Positions 1 to 7,941 of a DNA stretch of 54,142 bases are shown piece by piece. The stretch's first letter is position 1. The number at the start of each line of letters is the position of its first letter. Below the pieces are notes generated by a model, which did not search any database, was not told the origin of the DNA, and worked only from the letters and a program-made list of their open reading frames with translations. Both the position numbers and the translations under genes were made by a program. This DNA comes from a virus. The stretch lies in the IMG/VR virus record IMGVR_UViG_3300007623_000010, positions 1-54,142 of that record; one strand, 5' to 3'.

Positions 1-1
1 C

Positions 2-151
2 GAAGGTATGATTATCGCTCGCATCGAAGAATATCGTAATCTCGTAACATCGGCTATTAATACAGACCCAGCTATGGCTAGTATTGTTGATGGTGTTACT
101 GATCTTCAAGAAGTCATTGACAGTAAACTGTACAAATTTAAAATGGATTAA
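2..151 (+). CDS. 3' end of an unidentified gene (partial)
   Basis: This is an open frame entering from the left edge and ending at TAA 149-151, five bases before the next ATG. About 49 residues are visible, ending in LYKFKMD. An internal ATG lies at 8, but the only purine-rich stretch is directly against it, so it is more likely an internal Met of a longer gene. The visible part looks helical and polar, with no motif I recognise. The short gap to the next gene suggests one operon. Function unknown. Confidence 0.55.
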   Translation, partial: EGMIIARIEEYRNLVTSAINTDPAMASIVDGVTDLQEVIDSKLYKFKMD

Positions 152-156
152 AAATT

Positions 157-593
157 ATGGGTTTTAAAGATTATTTAAACGAGAAAGTTTCATGGGCAAC
201 ATATAAAGGTCCTTACGTTCTCGGTGCAGAATATGAGGGCAAAGCATACGTCGCTAAGGGAGATCTTGATTTCACTGTAGCTTATGTAGATGGTGCTTGG
301 CGGATTCAAGATCCTAACGGTGAAGAATACGAACAAGGATTTAAAACTGCTGCTCTTGCTAAAAAAGCTGCTGCTGATTATATCGAAGGTTTAATGGAAT
401 CTGAAGATCTTAGTGAAGCATCTGCTAAAGAGAATAAAGAAAAAGCTCAGGATGCTTTGATGGCGCAGCGCAAGCCGCTTTTGAATCTGATGATGCCGAA
501 GATTCAGCTGTTTTTAAAGCTATGGATAAAGAGTTTGCCAGAATTGAAAAACTATTCGGTTATTCTCCAGGTTCTTGGACACGCGGCGTATAA
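157..593 (+). pseudogene. Capsid-tagged small protein, frameshifted near 456
   Basis: The protein starts MGFKDYLNEK, which resembles the T4 internal-protein capsid-targeting tag (MKTYQEFIAE) and has an L-N-E site suited to a gp21-type protease. In the first frame the sequence is plausible to about residue 99, then becomes unlike a natural protein and runs to 603. The -1 frame from about 456 (GTT TTT AAA GCT ATG onward) encodes a good alanine-rich, charged C-terminus ending GSWTRGV, with its stop at 591-593. That stop overlaps the next ATG as TAATG, the coupling used elsewhere here. One extra T in the TTT run at 456-458 would restore a single frame of about 145 codons. It could be a sequencing error, a real mutation or -1 slippage; no canonical slippery heptamer is present. 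Function unknown, possibly an internal head protein. Confidence 0.6.
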
Positions 594-874
594 TGACATT
601 TAAAGAATTTCTAGAAGAGAGTGTTGGAAAGTTCGAAAAAGAATATTTCCAACCTCTTAAACCAGCACAGAAAGCAGCAATTGAACGTGCCTTAGTTCCA
701 GATATCAAAATGTATTTAGGGGATGGGTATGACGTGACTCTACGCACTACTAAGGATGATGACCGCGGCACAGCTGTATTATTATACATTAAAAAGGGAA
801 GTGGCTTATCTACATTGGTTGCCCATAAGTCAATGGGTCCTAACGGAAAATTGGTTGATAAAAATATTAACTAA
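593..874 (+). CDS. Small capsid-tagged protein, unknown function
   Basis: This 93-residue protein begins MTFKEFLEES. The first nine residues match the T4 capsid-targeting pattern and give an L-E-E cleavage motif at residues 7-9. I chose the ATG at 593 rather than an upstream TTG because it overlaps the preceding gene's stop as TAATG, which implies translational coupling. The remainder is a mixed alpha/beta sequence with a lysine- and aspartate-rich middle; no domain is recognised. By analogy with T4 internal proteins it would be carried in the head and injected, but that is inference. Confidence 0.6.
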   Translation: MTFKEFLEESVGKFEKEYFQPLKPAQKAAIERALVPDIKMYLGDGYDVTLRTTKDDDRGTAVLLYIKKGSGLSTLVAHKSMGPNGKLVDKNIN

Positions 875-888
875 ATGTGAAAAAAGTT

Positions 889-917
889 GTTTACATTAAC
901 TTCTAGTGTGATATAAT
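889..917 (+). promoter_or_regulatory. Early-type promoter with TTAA element
   Basis: GTTTAC at 889-894 and TATAAT at 912-917 are separated by the 17 bp typical of T4 early promoters. The same site also has TTAAC starting 16 bp upstream of the -10 box (896), the pattern shared by the second promoter class in this window. It would drive the 973 gene and gene 42. Confidence 0.7.
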
Positions 918-920
918 TCA

Positions 921-951
921 AAGGTAATCTGGTGAACAGATTGCCTTTTTT
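921..951 (+). terminator. Intrinsic terminator at the predicted transcription start
   Basis: Eleven-base arms (921-931 and 937-947, one G-U pair) flank a 5-nt loop and run into six T. The hairpin starts within a few bases of the expected transcription start of the overlapping promoter. It can terminate transcripts from the left and would also form the 5' end of the downstream mRNA. Confidence 0.7.
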
Positions 952-972
952 ATTAAGAAGTAAAGGATAGAT

Positions 973-1299
973 ATGAAATACGATAAAGGTAAACCAAAAA
1001 TGCACCTTATTCCACCAGAAGCATTAGAGTCTATGGCTATAGTGCTAGGTTTTGGTGCTGAAAAATATGGTGAAAACAACTGGCGCAAAGACATAAATAA
1101 TACTAGTTTCGGTCGAACATATTCATCCTTACAGCGTCATCTTAATGCATTTTGGTCAGGTGAAGACTTTGATCCAGAGTCTGGATTACCTCATCTTGAT
1201 CACGCTTTAACACAGCTTATGATCCTAAAGATGCAAACATTAGAATGCACAAACCAAGATATGGACGACCGTTTTAAGAAGGAAGAAACAAATGATTAA
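973..1299 (+). CDS. DUF5664-family nucleotide pyrophosphatase (possible dCTPase)
   Basis: This 108-residue protein has the family hallmarks in order: KGKPKMHLIPPEAL (5-18), GAEKYGENNW (28-37) and GEDFDPESGLPHLDHA (63-78). The family is annotated as the dATP/dGTP diphosphohydrolase N-terminal type and is related to all-alpha MazG-like NTP pyrophosphatases. Its 3' end overlaps the gene 42 start by 8 bases, so the two are co-translated. T4 relies on gp56, an all-alpha dCTP/dUTP pyrophosphatase, to destroy dCTP and feed gp42. This protein sits where a functional substitute would be useful, but its substrate is not readable from sequence. Confidence 0.75.
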   Translation: MKYDKGKPKMHLIPPEALESMAIVLGFGAEKYGENNWRKDINNTSFGRTYSSLQRHLNAFWSGEDFDPESGLPHLDHALTQLMILKMQTLECTNQDMDDRFKKEETND

Positions 1300-1963
1300 T
1301 GACTATCTAAAAGTAAAAGATATTCGCAAACTATTCAAGATTGCGTACGACAACGAAGAATTTACGATTGATCGCACGGGTTCTAAAACTATTGAAATCC
1401 TAGGCGCAACGTTTATTGCAGATGAAGATCACATCATTCGTACTCCAGCTTATGAATATATCGAGCGTGAACTTGACTGGTATAAGTCTATGTCGCTATA
1501 TGTAGAAGACATCCCTGGAACCACTCCAACGATTTGGAAACAGATCGCGTCAGAAGAAGGAAAGATTAATAGCAACTACGGATGGTGTATCTATTCATCC
1601 GATAATGGCCAACAGTACGATAATGTTCTAGCTGAATTGAAATCTAATCCAGATTCTCGACGTGCCACAATGATCTACAATCGTCCATCTATGCATATTG
1701 ATTTTGAAAAGAACGGAATGAATGATTTCATGTGCACATTCGCTAACTCATTCTTTATCCGCGATGGCAAACTTATATCTCATTATATTATGCGCTCAAA
1801 TGATTCAGTTTTTGGATACAACAATGATTACGCCTGGGCTCGACATGTTCAAAAGGAATTAGCTGATGATCTTGGCGTAGAAGTTGGCGATCTTATCTGG
1901 ACCGTATCTAATATCCATGTATATGAACGTCACTTTGATCAGCTTGAGGCATTAAAAGTATGA
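1292..1963 (+). CDS. 42: dCMP hydroxymethylase
   Basis: The enzyme converts dCMP to 5-hydroxymethyl-dCMP with methylenetetrahydrofolate, so hydroxymethylcytosine replaces cytosine in phage DNA. It aligns along its length with T4 gp42: the N-terminus resembles MISDSMTVEEIR, and GKINSNYGWCIYSSDN (90-105) and NPDSRR (119-124) match. The catalytic Cys is at residue 148 (NDFMCTF), exactly the T4 position. Arg168 and the Asp at 179, which distinguishes dCMP enzymes from thymidylate synthase (Asn there), are present, as is HVY (209-211). At 223 residues it is about 20 shorter than T4 gp42 at the C-terminus. It is coupled to genes on both sides (8-nt overlap upstream, ATGA overlap downstream). Confidence 0.93.
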   Translation: MINDYLKVKDIRKLFKIAYDNEEFTIDRTGSKTIEILGATFIADEDHIIRTPAYEYIERELDWYKSMSLYVEDIPGTTPTIWKQIASEEGKINSNYGWCIYSSDNGQQYDNVLAELKSNPDSRRATMIYNRPSMHIDFEKNGMNDFMCTFANSFFIRDGKLISHYIMRSNDSVFGYNNDYAWARHVQKELADDLGVEVGDLIWTVSNIHVYERHFDQLEALKV

Positions 1964-2499
1964 TAGGCGATTTTTTTAATAATGCTAGCGAACTATTCGA
2001 AGACGAACGTGAAATTTGCTCGCCTATGTTTGGGTTATCTTTTGATAATCCAGCAGCAGCATTAAAAGATGGCAACGACTATTATAATAATATGCTTAAT
2101 GAAACAATCGTCGAACGAAATAAAATTGAGCAATATTACTATGAGCGAATTAGAAATGGGTTAATGTCTAAATTAATTGAGATTAAATCATACTCTAATG
2201 TAAGTATTTTTGACACAAGACGATGGATTACAACGAATGATGACTGCATTAGTTCTGTACAAATTCTAATCAGAGATAAAATTTTCATAAATATATTTAT
2301 GAGAAGTTCGGATTTTGATGGAGCGCTTTCGTCAGATTTGAAGTTCTTTTCATCGTTGCCAACGTGGCTCATTAATCAGCTTATTAACATGAAAGATGAT
2401 TATAGATTTAACGAGGTTACTGATGAAAGCATAAATACGTTAAATAACATGGGTGTAGATATAAACATAATGTTTGGATCATTACACCGAACAAACTAA
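1960..2499 (+). CDS. Reduced thymidylate synthase/dCMP hydroxymethylase-like protein
   Basis: This 179-residue protein looks like a strongly diverged, shortened paralogue of gp42. CISSVQILIRDK (96-107) lines up with CTNTVQYLIRDK around the catalytic Cys of T4 gp42. RSSD (115-118) matches the nucleotide-binding R-S-x-D. Asp126 lies eight residues after Asp118, the spacing of the dCMP-specificity Asp in gp42. GSLH (173-176) matches the C-terminal signature, but the expected HxY is H-R-T. The folate-binding N-terminal half is barely recognisable. Its start overlaps the gp42 stop (ATGA). It may be a partner subunit of gp42, an enzyme with a different one-carbon donor or a decaying copy. I infer the family from motif spacing, not from a search. 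Confidence 0.6.
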   Translation: MIGDFFNNASELFEDEREICSPMFGLSFDNPAAALKDGNDYYNNMLNETIVERNKIEQYYYERIRNGLMSKLIEIKSYSNVSIFDTRRWITTNDDCISSVQILIRDKIFINIFMRSSDFDGALSSDLKFFSSLPTWLINQLINMKDDYRFNEVTDESINTLNNMGVDINIMFGSLHRTN

Positions 2500-2510
2500 A
2501 GGAAGGAAAA

Positions 2511-3734
2511 ATGATTGGATTGTTCTTAGGCAAAGGCCTTGAAGGTTGCGGAGTTACAAAATACGCAATCGAAATGATGACATATCTTAAACAAAGTAAT
2601 ATAGACTATAAGTTATTCATCGCTGACGACAAAAAACATTCACGCAATAAATCACATGATTTGAGTGAATTCAACGTTGGGTTCTATCGAGCAATCCCAC
2701 CAAAACGAAAAGTCGTACCCACATTCGACGATATGATTAATGAAGCGAAAGAATGCGACACGATCGTTATTCTATCGATGCCTGTTAAAGGTTATGACGA
2801 ACAAATTTTATCTGAAACTAAGCGTTTCTTTGACTCGATTAAAGATAAAAATGTCGTTGTAACTCATCATAATCATAGTTCATTATACATGAAAAAAGAG
2901 GTGTTGCTTGATGATGTATTGGAAATCACTAACACTATCTTTACTCATAGCGCAGTAAACCCTGTAAACAAATATATTATAAACAAATATCCAAACGCGA
3001 AAATTTTTAACTTGAATCCTTCAATGTTTATTGATTCATTTAAAAAGTTTTGGAAACCCGTAAGCGAAATTGATACAAGTGTCGTTAATTGGATCGGTAG
3101 AACTACACCATGGAAAGGATACGATTTAGCTGTTAATTTTCATACAGATCATTTGAAGGGTCTAGGATTTAGCACATCAATGCATGGTATGGACCGTGGT
3201 CCAGCATTTATTGGTTTTAAAGCACTTCACGCAGGAAAATTCATACTGCAAGACAAAGAAATCCAAGATAATAAAGACAATCTTTGTGAAATCTTTGGAC
3301 CGTACGTTCAAGACAAAATGCTCGATAAAATGAGTAAATCTGGTTTTGTATTACAATTGACAAAAATTAAACCAGAAGAATTACAGCAGTCTTATTCACT
3401 TGAATTTACACATATTGAGGCTTTGTCTATTGGCTCAATTCCTGTATTTAGAACTGAACATGGTAATGCAGTAATTAGTCGTAAAGATGATCGTCCAATT
3501 ATTGAACACGATACTGGAATCCTTTGGCTGAACGAAAATAATCAAGCAGAAGTAGCTGCAAAAATGAAAGAAATCGCTAATGATCCTGCATTATTTGAAG
3601 AGCATAGAACAAAAGCGTATAATTTCGCTAAAGAACAATGCGACAGTAAAGTAGTATTCGATGAATTCTTTAGAGTAGTTAAAGAAGAAAATTCAAACTT
3701 AAACAAAGCTGATACCATAGGAGATGAATGGTAA
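2511..3734 (+). CDS. agt: DNA alpha-glucosyltransferase
   Basis: The enzyme transfers glucose from UDP-glucose to hydroxymethylcytosine in DNA. It matches T4 Agt (400 aa) over its 407 residues: GKGLEGCGVTKYAIE near the N-terminus, NWIGRTTPWKGYD in the middle, SKSGFVLQLTK, and LEFTHIEALSIGSIPVF in the C-terminal nucleotide-sugar-binding half. It follows the gp42 pair with a good ribosome site (ggaaggaaaa). Its last codons contain the GGAG that can serve as ribosome site for the methyltransferase, and its stop overlaps that ATG. The C-terminus ends IGDEW, a tail shared with other DNA-acting proteins here. T4 Agt is reported to bind the gp45 clamp. Confidence 0.92.
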   Translation: MIGLFLGKGLEGCGVTKYAIEMMTYLKQSNIDYKLFIADDKKHSRNKSHDLSEFNVGFYRAIPPKRKVVPTFDDMINEAKECDTIVILSMPVKGYDEQILSETKRFFDSIKDKNVVVTHHNHSSLYMKKEVLLDDVLEITNTIFTHSAVNPVNKYIINKYPNAKIFNLNPSMFIDSFKKFWKPVSEIDTSVVNWIGRTTPWKGYDLAVNFHTDHLKGLGFSTSMHGMDRGPAFIGFKALHAGKFILQDKEIQDNKDNLCEIFGPYVQDKMLDKMSKSGFVLQLTKIKPEELQQSYSLEFTHIEALSIGSIPVFRTEHGNAVISRKDDRPIIEHDTGILWLNENNQAEVAAKMKEIANDPALFEEHRTKAYNFAKEQCDSKVVFDEFFRVVKEENSNLNKADTIGDEW

Positions 3735-4966
3735 TGAAGTGGATTACAATTATACCATTGGCAGGTGGATATCCAGTGGGTGCTCAGAAAGATCTAGGTA
3801 CTGTTCCAGAAGCAGTTATCTCTTGGCCTGCATTTAAAGCAAACGACTCACATTATCAAAACTATTTGAGAACTGAGTATAATTATCCTGAAGAAAATTT
3901 TGTTCTTTTAGATGAAGAAAATAACGTAACACAAGGTAGTACGAATTACCTTTCAAAGGACATTGATATTGTTATTAGCACACCGCCATGTGCCGGATTG
4001 TCAATGCTAAATACTGGTAATTCTAAGGATTCAGATTCCGGACGTGGCGCATGTGCTGCACAGAATGAATGGATGAAACGAGCGTCTGAATATGCATTAG
4101 ATGTCATTAAACCGAAGGTTCTAATATTTGAGAACGCGCCAGGTCTGTACACGTCAAAAGATGGCGAAGAAGTTATGGACTATTTGAATAGTGTTGCTGA
4201 AAAATTTGGTTATAGTACGTCAGCAATCATGACTAGCACTGATCTTCATGGTATTCCACAAATTCGTAAAAGAACATTCTTTTATTTTTGGAAGTCTGAA
4301 ACTTCGCCACTAATTGAATTTAGCTCAACCGATGAAGTTGCACCTTCAATTAAAGAATATCTTTCTAAGAAACCTCCTTTTAAACAAGACAACATTTATC
4401 CAAAAGAAGGTTTACAAAACGACCCATTTTTTCAGTTTGTTAAAACGAACTATGATGACTTTAGATCTGATATGAATGAATCACGTAAACGTACAATGAC
4501 TCATCATATTATTAAAAGCGGAAAATTTGATGAATTTCATGATTACATTCTTGAGAATCACTCCGGTACTCCTGCTGCAAAATTCGTTCAGCACGCTAAG
4601 AAAAAGTTAGCAGATAATAAGAACTTCTTCGACCCTTCACCTAATTACTTCGGTGATGATAGATTGAATGGAATTGTAGGGAAAACAGTTACTCATACAG
4701 TGCATCCAATTGAAGATCGTTTCTTGTCTTATGGTGAATTGCTGTATTTTATGGGTTATCCTAACACATTTGAGTTATTAGAACCTAAGAAAAATACGAA
4801 TCATATTGCTCAGAACGTCCCAGTCACCACAGGTGCATGGTCAGTGAAACAAGCTAGATTATTCATCGAAGGAAAACTGCAAGAAACTGATAAAAAATTC
4901 GTTAAGCAGAACAACATTAAGAAAACAACTGACACTTTAGTCGCAACACAAATGGAGGAGTGGTAA
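3734..4966 (+). CDS. Cytosine-C5 DNA methyltransferase
   Basis: All main C5-methyltransferase motifs are present in order: motif I (PLAGGYPVGA near residue 10), motif IV TPPCAGLS with catalytic Cys at about 86, motif VI FENAPG (about 132), motif VIII QIRKR (about 176), then a target-recognition region, motif IX (FLSYGELLYFMGYP) and motif X (QNVPVTTGAW). I prefer ATG 3734, which overlaps the agt stop as TAATG; an in-frame ATG lies at 3728. The combination is odd: in a phage that makes hydroxymethyl-dCMP and carries agt, C5 of cytosine should already be occupied. It could protect DNA made before hydroxymethyl-dCTP accumulates, methylate host DNA or have a changed reaction. The C-terminus ends QMEEW, like Agt and polymerase. 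Confidence 0.88.
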   Translation: MKWITIIPLAGGYPVGAQKDLGTVPEAVISWPAFKANDSHYQNYLRTEYNYPEENFVLLDEENNVTQGSTNYLSKDIDIVISTPPCAGLSMLNTGNSKDSDSGRGACAAQNEWMKRASEYALDVIKPKVLIFENAPGLYTSKDGEEVMDYLNSVAEKFGYSTSAIMTSTDLHGIPQIRKRTFFYFWKSETSPLIEFSSTDEVAPSIKEYLSKKPPFKQDNIYPKEGLQNDPFFQFVKTNYDDFRSDMNESRKRTMTHHIIKSGKFDEFHDYILENHSGTPAAKFVQHAKKKLADNKNFFDPSPNYFGDDRLNGIVGKTVTHTVHPIEDRFLSYGELLYFMGYPNTFELLEPKKNTNHIAQNVPVTTGAWSVKQARLFIEGKLQETDKKFVKQNNIKKTTDTLVATQMEEW

Positions 4967-4981
4967 CACTCTTCCTAATTT

Positions 4982-5003
4982 TTAAACAGTACTATGTTAT
5001 AAT
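4982..5003 (+). promoter_or_regulatory. TTAA-N12-TATAAT promoter upstream of mazG-like gene
   Basis: TTAAAC starts at 4982, exactly 16 bp before TATAAT (4998-5003), with an extended -10 TGT. It belongs to the recurrent middle-like class and lies about 30 bp upstream of the MazG-like gene. Confidence 0.6.
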
Positions 5004-5032
5004 ATCAATAAATTGAAAAAAGGAAAGAAAAG

Positions 5033-5461
5033 ATGATTAAAGAATTTGAAGACGTTCGTCAGTGGAAAAAAATTCGTGGTATCGGTGGAGCAGAAGACGC
5101 ACCTATGAAAGATCGACTGCAATCTCAATATCAGCGTGTTATGCAAGAATGTATTGAAATTCACGAAGCAATTGTTCTTGAAGATGATGAAGAATTTATG
5201 GACGCAATTGGCGATACGATTGTGACTCTTATTAATCTAGCTGATATCAAAGGCGTTAAAGCAGAAGATTGCTTAGCACAGGCATTTGGTGTAATTGATC
5301 TACGTAAAGGTTTGACACGTCCTACTGGTGACTTTGTCCGTTATGCTAAACTATCTTTTTCTGATCAAGAAATCTGTGATAATAAACAAGGCAATACTGC
5401 TTCAGAATATTTCCTAGAAGAAGATAAGAGCACACTTACCCCAGATTGTTTTAAGAAATAA
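5033..5461 (+). CDS. MazG-like nucleotide pyrophosphohydrolase
   Basis: This 142-residue all-alpha protein has the MazG/phosphoribosyl-ATP pyrophosphatase pattern: ECIEIHEAI (about 38-46) supplies the first acidic helix and EFMDAIGDTIVTLINLAD the second ExxD-type metal site. Such enzymes hydrolyse NTPs or dNTPs to monophosphates and pyrophosphate. It has a strong ribosome site (aaaggaaagaaaag) and its own promoter. Like the 973 gene it is a candidate for the dCTP/dUTP-hydrolysing role of T4 gp56, since it closes the modification block. Substrate unknown. Confidence 0.78.
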   Translation: MIKEFEDVRQWKKIRGIGGAEDAPMKDRLQSQYQRVMQECIEIHEAIVLEDDEEFMDAIGDTIVTLINLADIKGVKAEDCLAQAFGVIDLRKGLTRPTGDFVRYAKLSFSDQEICDNKQGNTASEYFLEEDKSTLTPDCFKK

Positions 5462-5472
5462 TGTAAAAAACC

Positions 5473-5502
5473 GTTTACACGCCGTTAATGTTTAGGTATA
5501 AT
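5473..5502 (+). promoter_or_regulatory. Early-type promoter for gene 44
   Basis: GTTTAC at 5473-5478 and TATAAT at 5497-5502, preceded by an A-rich stretch, match T4 early promoters. The gene 44 ATG follows about 29 bp after the -10 box. Confidence 0.7.
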
Positions 5503-5530
5503 AGAGATAGCAAATAACCAAAGGAAAGAT

Positions 5531-6463
5531 ATGAAAATCATCGATAATAGCAAATCAGTTTGGTACGAAAAATATAAGCCAGCTTGCATCGAAGATCTTG
5601 TTATTCCAAACGAGATCAAAACAAAGTTAACTAGATATGTACAAACACAGGATATACCTAACATCGGCTTGTTCTCGTCTAATCCTGGGACGGGTAAATC
5701 TAGCTCAGCACATGCCATTATCAAGGAAATCGGTGGTGAAGCTCTATGGATTAACGCATCTATGGAGAAAGGTATCGATGTTCTTCGTGGCAAAGTGCAG
5801 AAATTTGCCTCGCAGTCATCATTTGATGATAACATTAAAATTGTTGTTATGGACGAGTTTGATCACTTCTCTAAAGATGGTCAAGCAGCATTCCGTGGAT
5901 TCATTGACGAATTCAGTGTAAATTGTCGTTTTATTTTTACTGGCAATTATAAAGAAAAGATTATTCAACCTTTGCTTGATCGACTAGAAGTATATGATTT
6001 CAACTCATTCAGCAAAGAGGAAATGATCAAGCCTATATTCGAAAGACTAAAATGGATTTTAGAAAACGAAAATGTACAGTACGACCCTAAATCTCTTGTG
6101 CCAGTCATTAATACGTACTATCCGCGTATTCGCTCAATGGTTGGAGCACTACAAAAGTTTAGCAAAGACGGCGTTTTTACTGTATCTGAACATGAACTTG
6201 ACGATGTCAATGTATTCGATAAAGTGATGCAACTTGTTCATATGAATACATTTACTGATATGATTACAGAGGTAAATAAACTAAACGCTCCAGATAATAT
6301 GTATACGTACCTCTATACTAATGCTGCAAAATATTTTGCACCACAGGTATACCCACAAGTCGTATTGATTATTGCAAAATACCAGCATATGTCTGATTCA
6401 GTTCGTAATAAAAACTTGAATTTGGCTGCTTGTCTCACAGAATTAATTAAGTTAAAAGGATAG
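5531..6463 (+). CDS. 44: Sliding clamp loader large subunit
   Basis: This AAA+ ATPase loads the gp45 clamp together with gp62. The 310-residue protein (T4: 319) starts with the typical WYEKYKP region. Walker A is NPGTGKSS (51-58), Walker B VVMDEFDHF, sensor 1 FTGN, and the arginine-finger region follows (PLLDRLEVYDF). Its start has a consensus ribosome site (aaaggaaagat). In T4, 44 lies between 62 and 45; here 62 is about 5 kb downstream and 45 about 30 kb away, so the replisome operon has been broken up. Confidence 0.9.
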   Translation: MKIIDNSKSVWYEKYKPACIEDLVIPNEIKTKLTRYVQTQDIPNIGLFSSNPGTGKSSSAHAIIKEIGGEALWINASMEKGIDVLRGKVQKFASQSSFDDNIKIVVMDEFDHFSKDGQAAFRGFIDEFSVNCRFIFTGNYKEKIIQPLLDRLEVYDFNSFSKEEMIKPIFERLKWILENENVQYDPKSLVPVINTYYPRIRSMVGALQKFSKDGVFTVSEHELDDVNVFDKVMQLVHMNTFTDMITEVNKLNAPDNMYTYLYTNAAKYFAPQVYPQVVLIIAKYQHMSDSVRNKNLNLAACLTELIKLKG

Positions 6464-6466
6464 ATA

Positions 6467-6682
6467 ATGTTACAGACAATTTCAGAATATTCTCATATGA
6501 TAGGCTTGTATTGCTATATGGCACTTTTCGTCTGGCTATTTAACGCCTTTCTTGCTGGATATAATGGCACAGCACCTAGCCGTGAAGATTTTTTTCAAAG
6601 TGTTCTCTGGCCAATCTCAATTGTAGTACTACTTGGAATAACAACAAAAATCATCGTACAGTCGATTACAAAAAATAAATAA
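6467..6682 (+). CDS. Small two-helix membrane protein
   Basis: This 71-residue protein has two clear hydrophobic segments, about residues 10-32 (LYCYMALFVWLFNAFLAGY) and 45-64 (VLWPISIVVLLGITTKIIV), and a basic C-terminus (SITKNK). It begins four bases after gene 44 with the ribosome site aaaggataga. Probably inserted in the host inner membrane. No family recognised; a role in exclusion or lysis control is possible but unsupported. Confidence 0.65.
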   Translation: MLQTISEYSHMIGLYCYMALFVWLFNAFLAGYNGTAPSREDFFQSVLWPISIVVLLGITTKIIVQSITKNK

Positions 6683-6690
6683 GGGATCAA

Positions 6691-7872
6691 ATGAACGTAA
6701 AATTACAAGTATCACATAACCCAGAAGAGCTTTCTGTCGATGAAGCGGTACTCGTTTACAAGGACATAGACGAAGGTTATACTTGCACAATTTCTGATGC
6801 ACAATTTAAACATGAAGAATTCAATAAATTCATAGGTGATATTGAAGCAGCATACGGAAAGTTTAGAGTTTTTGATTATTCACGAGGAAAAACCAATTTC
6901 TTTAAGAAATATTTTGGAAGCAAAATCCGAATTTATTCTCGTGGAAATTCATTAGATATGTTCGCGTCTGTCTTCTGTAAAGATGAAGAAGATCTCAATG
7001 AAGTTTGGAAGATCTACATGAAACATAAACCGATTGAAGATTCGGTTGATATGTTTATGACTTCATATTACATGAATGGAGGACAAGTAGACGAAACTGC
7101 TAAAGTTATGGATTCAAAGGATATTCAGTACATATCGGAAAAATATTACCCATATATTGATACTGAAATCATGTTCGACAGATTCTTTACTGGCGACGAA
7201 AATATTCTACTTCTTGTTGGCGATCCGGGTTTAGGTAAATCTAAACTAAGCACCTTAGCATTAAAGCACGCTTATACGAACGATGATAAATTGCCGTACG
7301 ACAAACTATCAATGAATCCAGCATTAGAAAATCAATATATCAGTATTGGATATGTCAAAAGCACAGATGTATTGGCGAATGATAAATTTTGGAGGATTAT
7401 TGAAAAGGCAAATCATGACTTTGTTATTATTGACGATTTAGACTACATGCTGACTAAACGCGATTCAGAAGTAATGTCTATTGATGATGCTAAAAAGAAT
7501 GATTTCTTGAACCAATTCCTATCATTTACCGATGGTGTAGAAAAACATAAAACAAAGTTTATTATAACAACTAACCAAAAATATGACGACATTGATTCTG
7601 CGCTATTGCGTAAAGGTCGATTGTTTGACATACTTGAACTGCGCGAGCTATCTAAAGATGAAGCTCTTGAAATTTGGAAAGATAACAGTTTAGAACCTGA
7701 TACGTTCTATCAAATATTCTCTCATCTGGACAATATTGCAGCAGCAGAACTTGGATCTGAAATTAAGAAACGTTTGAACACACGTATTGACTCAGCAACT
7801 GCAGAATATCTCAAAGAAAGTGGCATCTCTAAAATTCAGAAAGCTACCCGCAAGAAAAAAATCGGTCTTTAA
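6691..7872 (+). CDS. AAA+ ATPase (BCS1-like ATPase core)
   Basis: This 393-residue protein has an N-terminal domain of about 150 residues with no recognised family, then an AAA+ core: Walker A GDPGLGKS (177-184), Walker B FVIIDDLDY, sensor 1 IITTNQ and an arginine-finger region ALLRKGRLFD. The order and spacing suit a classical AAA or BCS1-type remodeller. It sits between 44 and polymerase, eight bases after the small membrane protein, so a role in replication or membrane-linked remodelling is possible. The C-terminus is basic (ATRKKKIGL), and the last codons form part of a terminator hairpin. Confidence 0.75.
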   Translation: MNVKLQVSHNPEELSVDEAVLVYKDIDEGYTCTISDAQFKHEEFNKFIGDIEAAYGKFRVFDYSRGKTNFFKKYFGSKIRIYSRGNSLDMFASVFCKDEEDLNEVWKIYMKHKPIEDSVDMFMTSYYMNGGQVDETAKVMDSKDIQYISEKYYPYIDTEIMFDRFFTGDENILLLVGDPGLGKSKLSTLALKHAYTNDDKLPYDKLSMNPALENQYISIGYVKSTDVLANDKFWRIIEKANHDFVIIDDLDYMLTKRDSEVMSIDDAKKNDFLNQFLSFTDGVEKHKTKFIITTNQKYDDIDSALLRKGRLFDILELRELSKDEALEIWKDNSLEPDTFYQIFSHLDNIAAAELGSEIKKRLNTRIDSATAEYLKESGISKIQKATRKKKIGL

Positions 7873-7883
7873 GACCGGTTTTT
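7863..7883 (+). terminator. Intrinsic terminator overlapping an ATPase gene stop
   Basis: CGGTC and GACCG arms, extendable through the TTTAA loop, are followed by TTTTT. The hairpin includes the stop codon of the AAA+ gene and directly precedes the polymerase promoter. Confidence 0.7.
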
Positions 7884-7913
7884 GTTTACTTTTAAGTAAA
7901 AAGTCTATATAAT
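7884..7913 (+). promoter_or_regulatory. Early-type promoter for DNA polymerase, palindromic spacer
   Basis: GTTTAC at 7884-7889 and TATAAT at 7908-7913. The region 7885-7900 is palindromic (TTTACTT, TT, AAGTAAA) and TTAA starts 16 bp before the -10 box (7892), so both promoter patterns overlap. The palindrome could be an operator. Confidence 0.65.
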
Positions 7914-7941
7914 AGATCTATTATTATTTTGAAGGATTGAC

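Noticed and set aside
451-465. Programmed -1 frameshift site
   Set aside because: No X-XXY-YYZ heptamer or strong downstream structure was seen; a one-base change in the T run is simpler.
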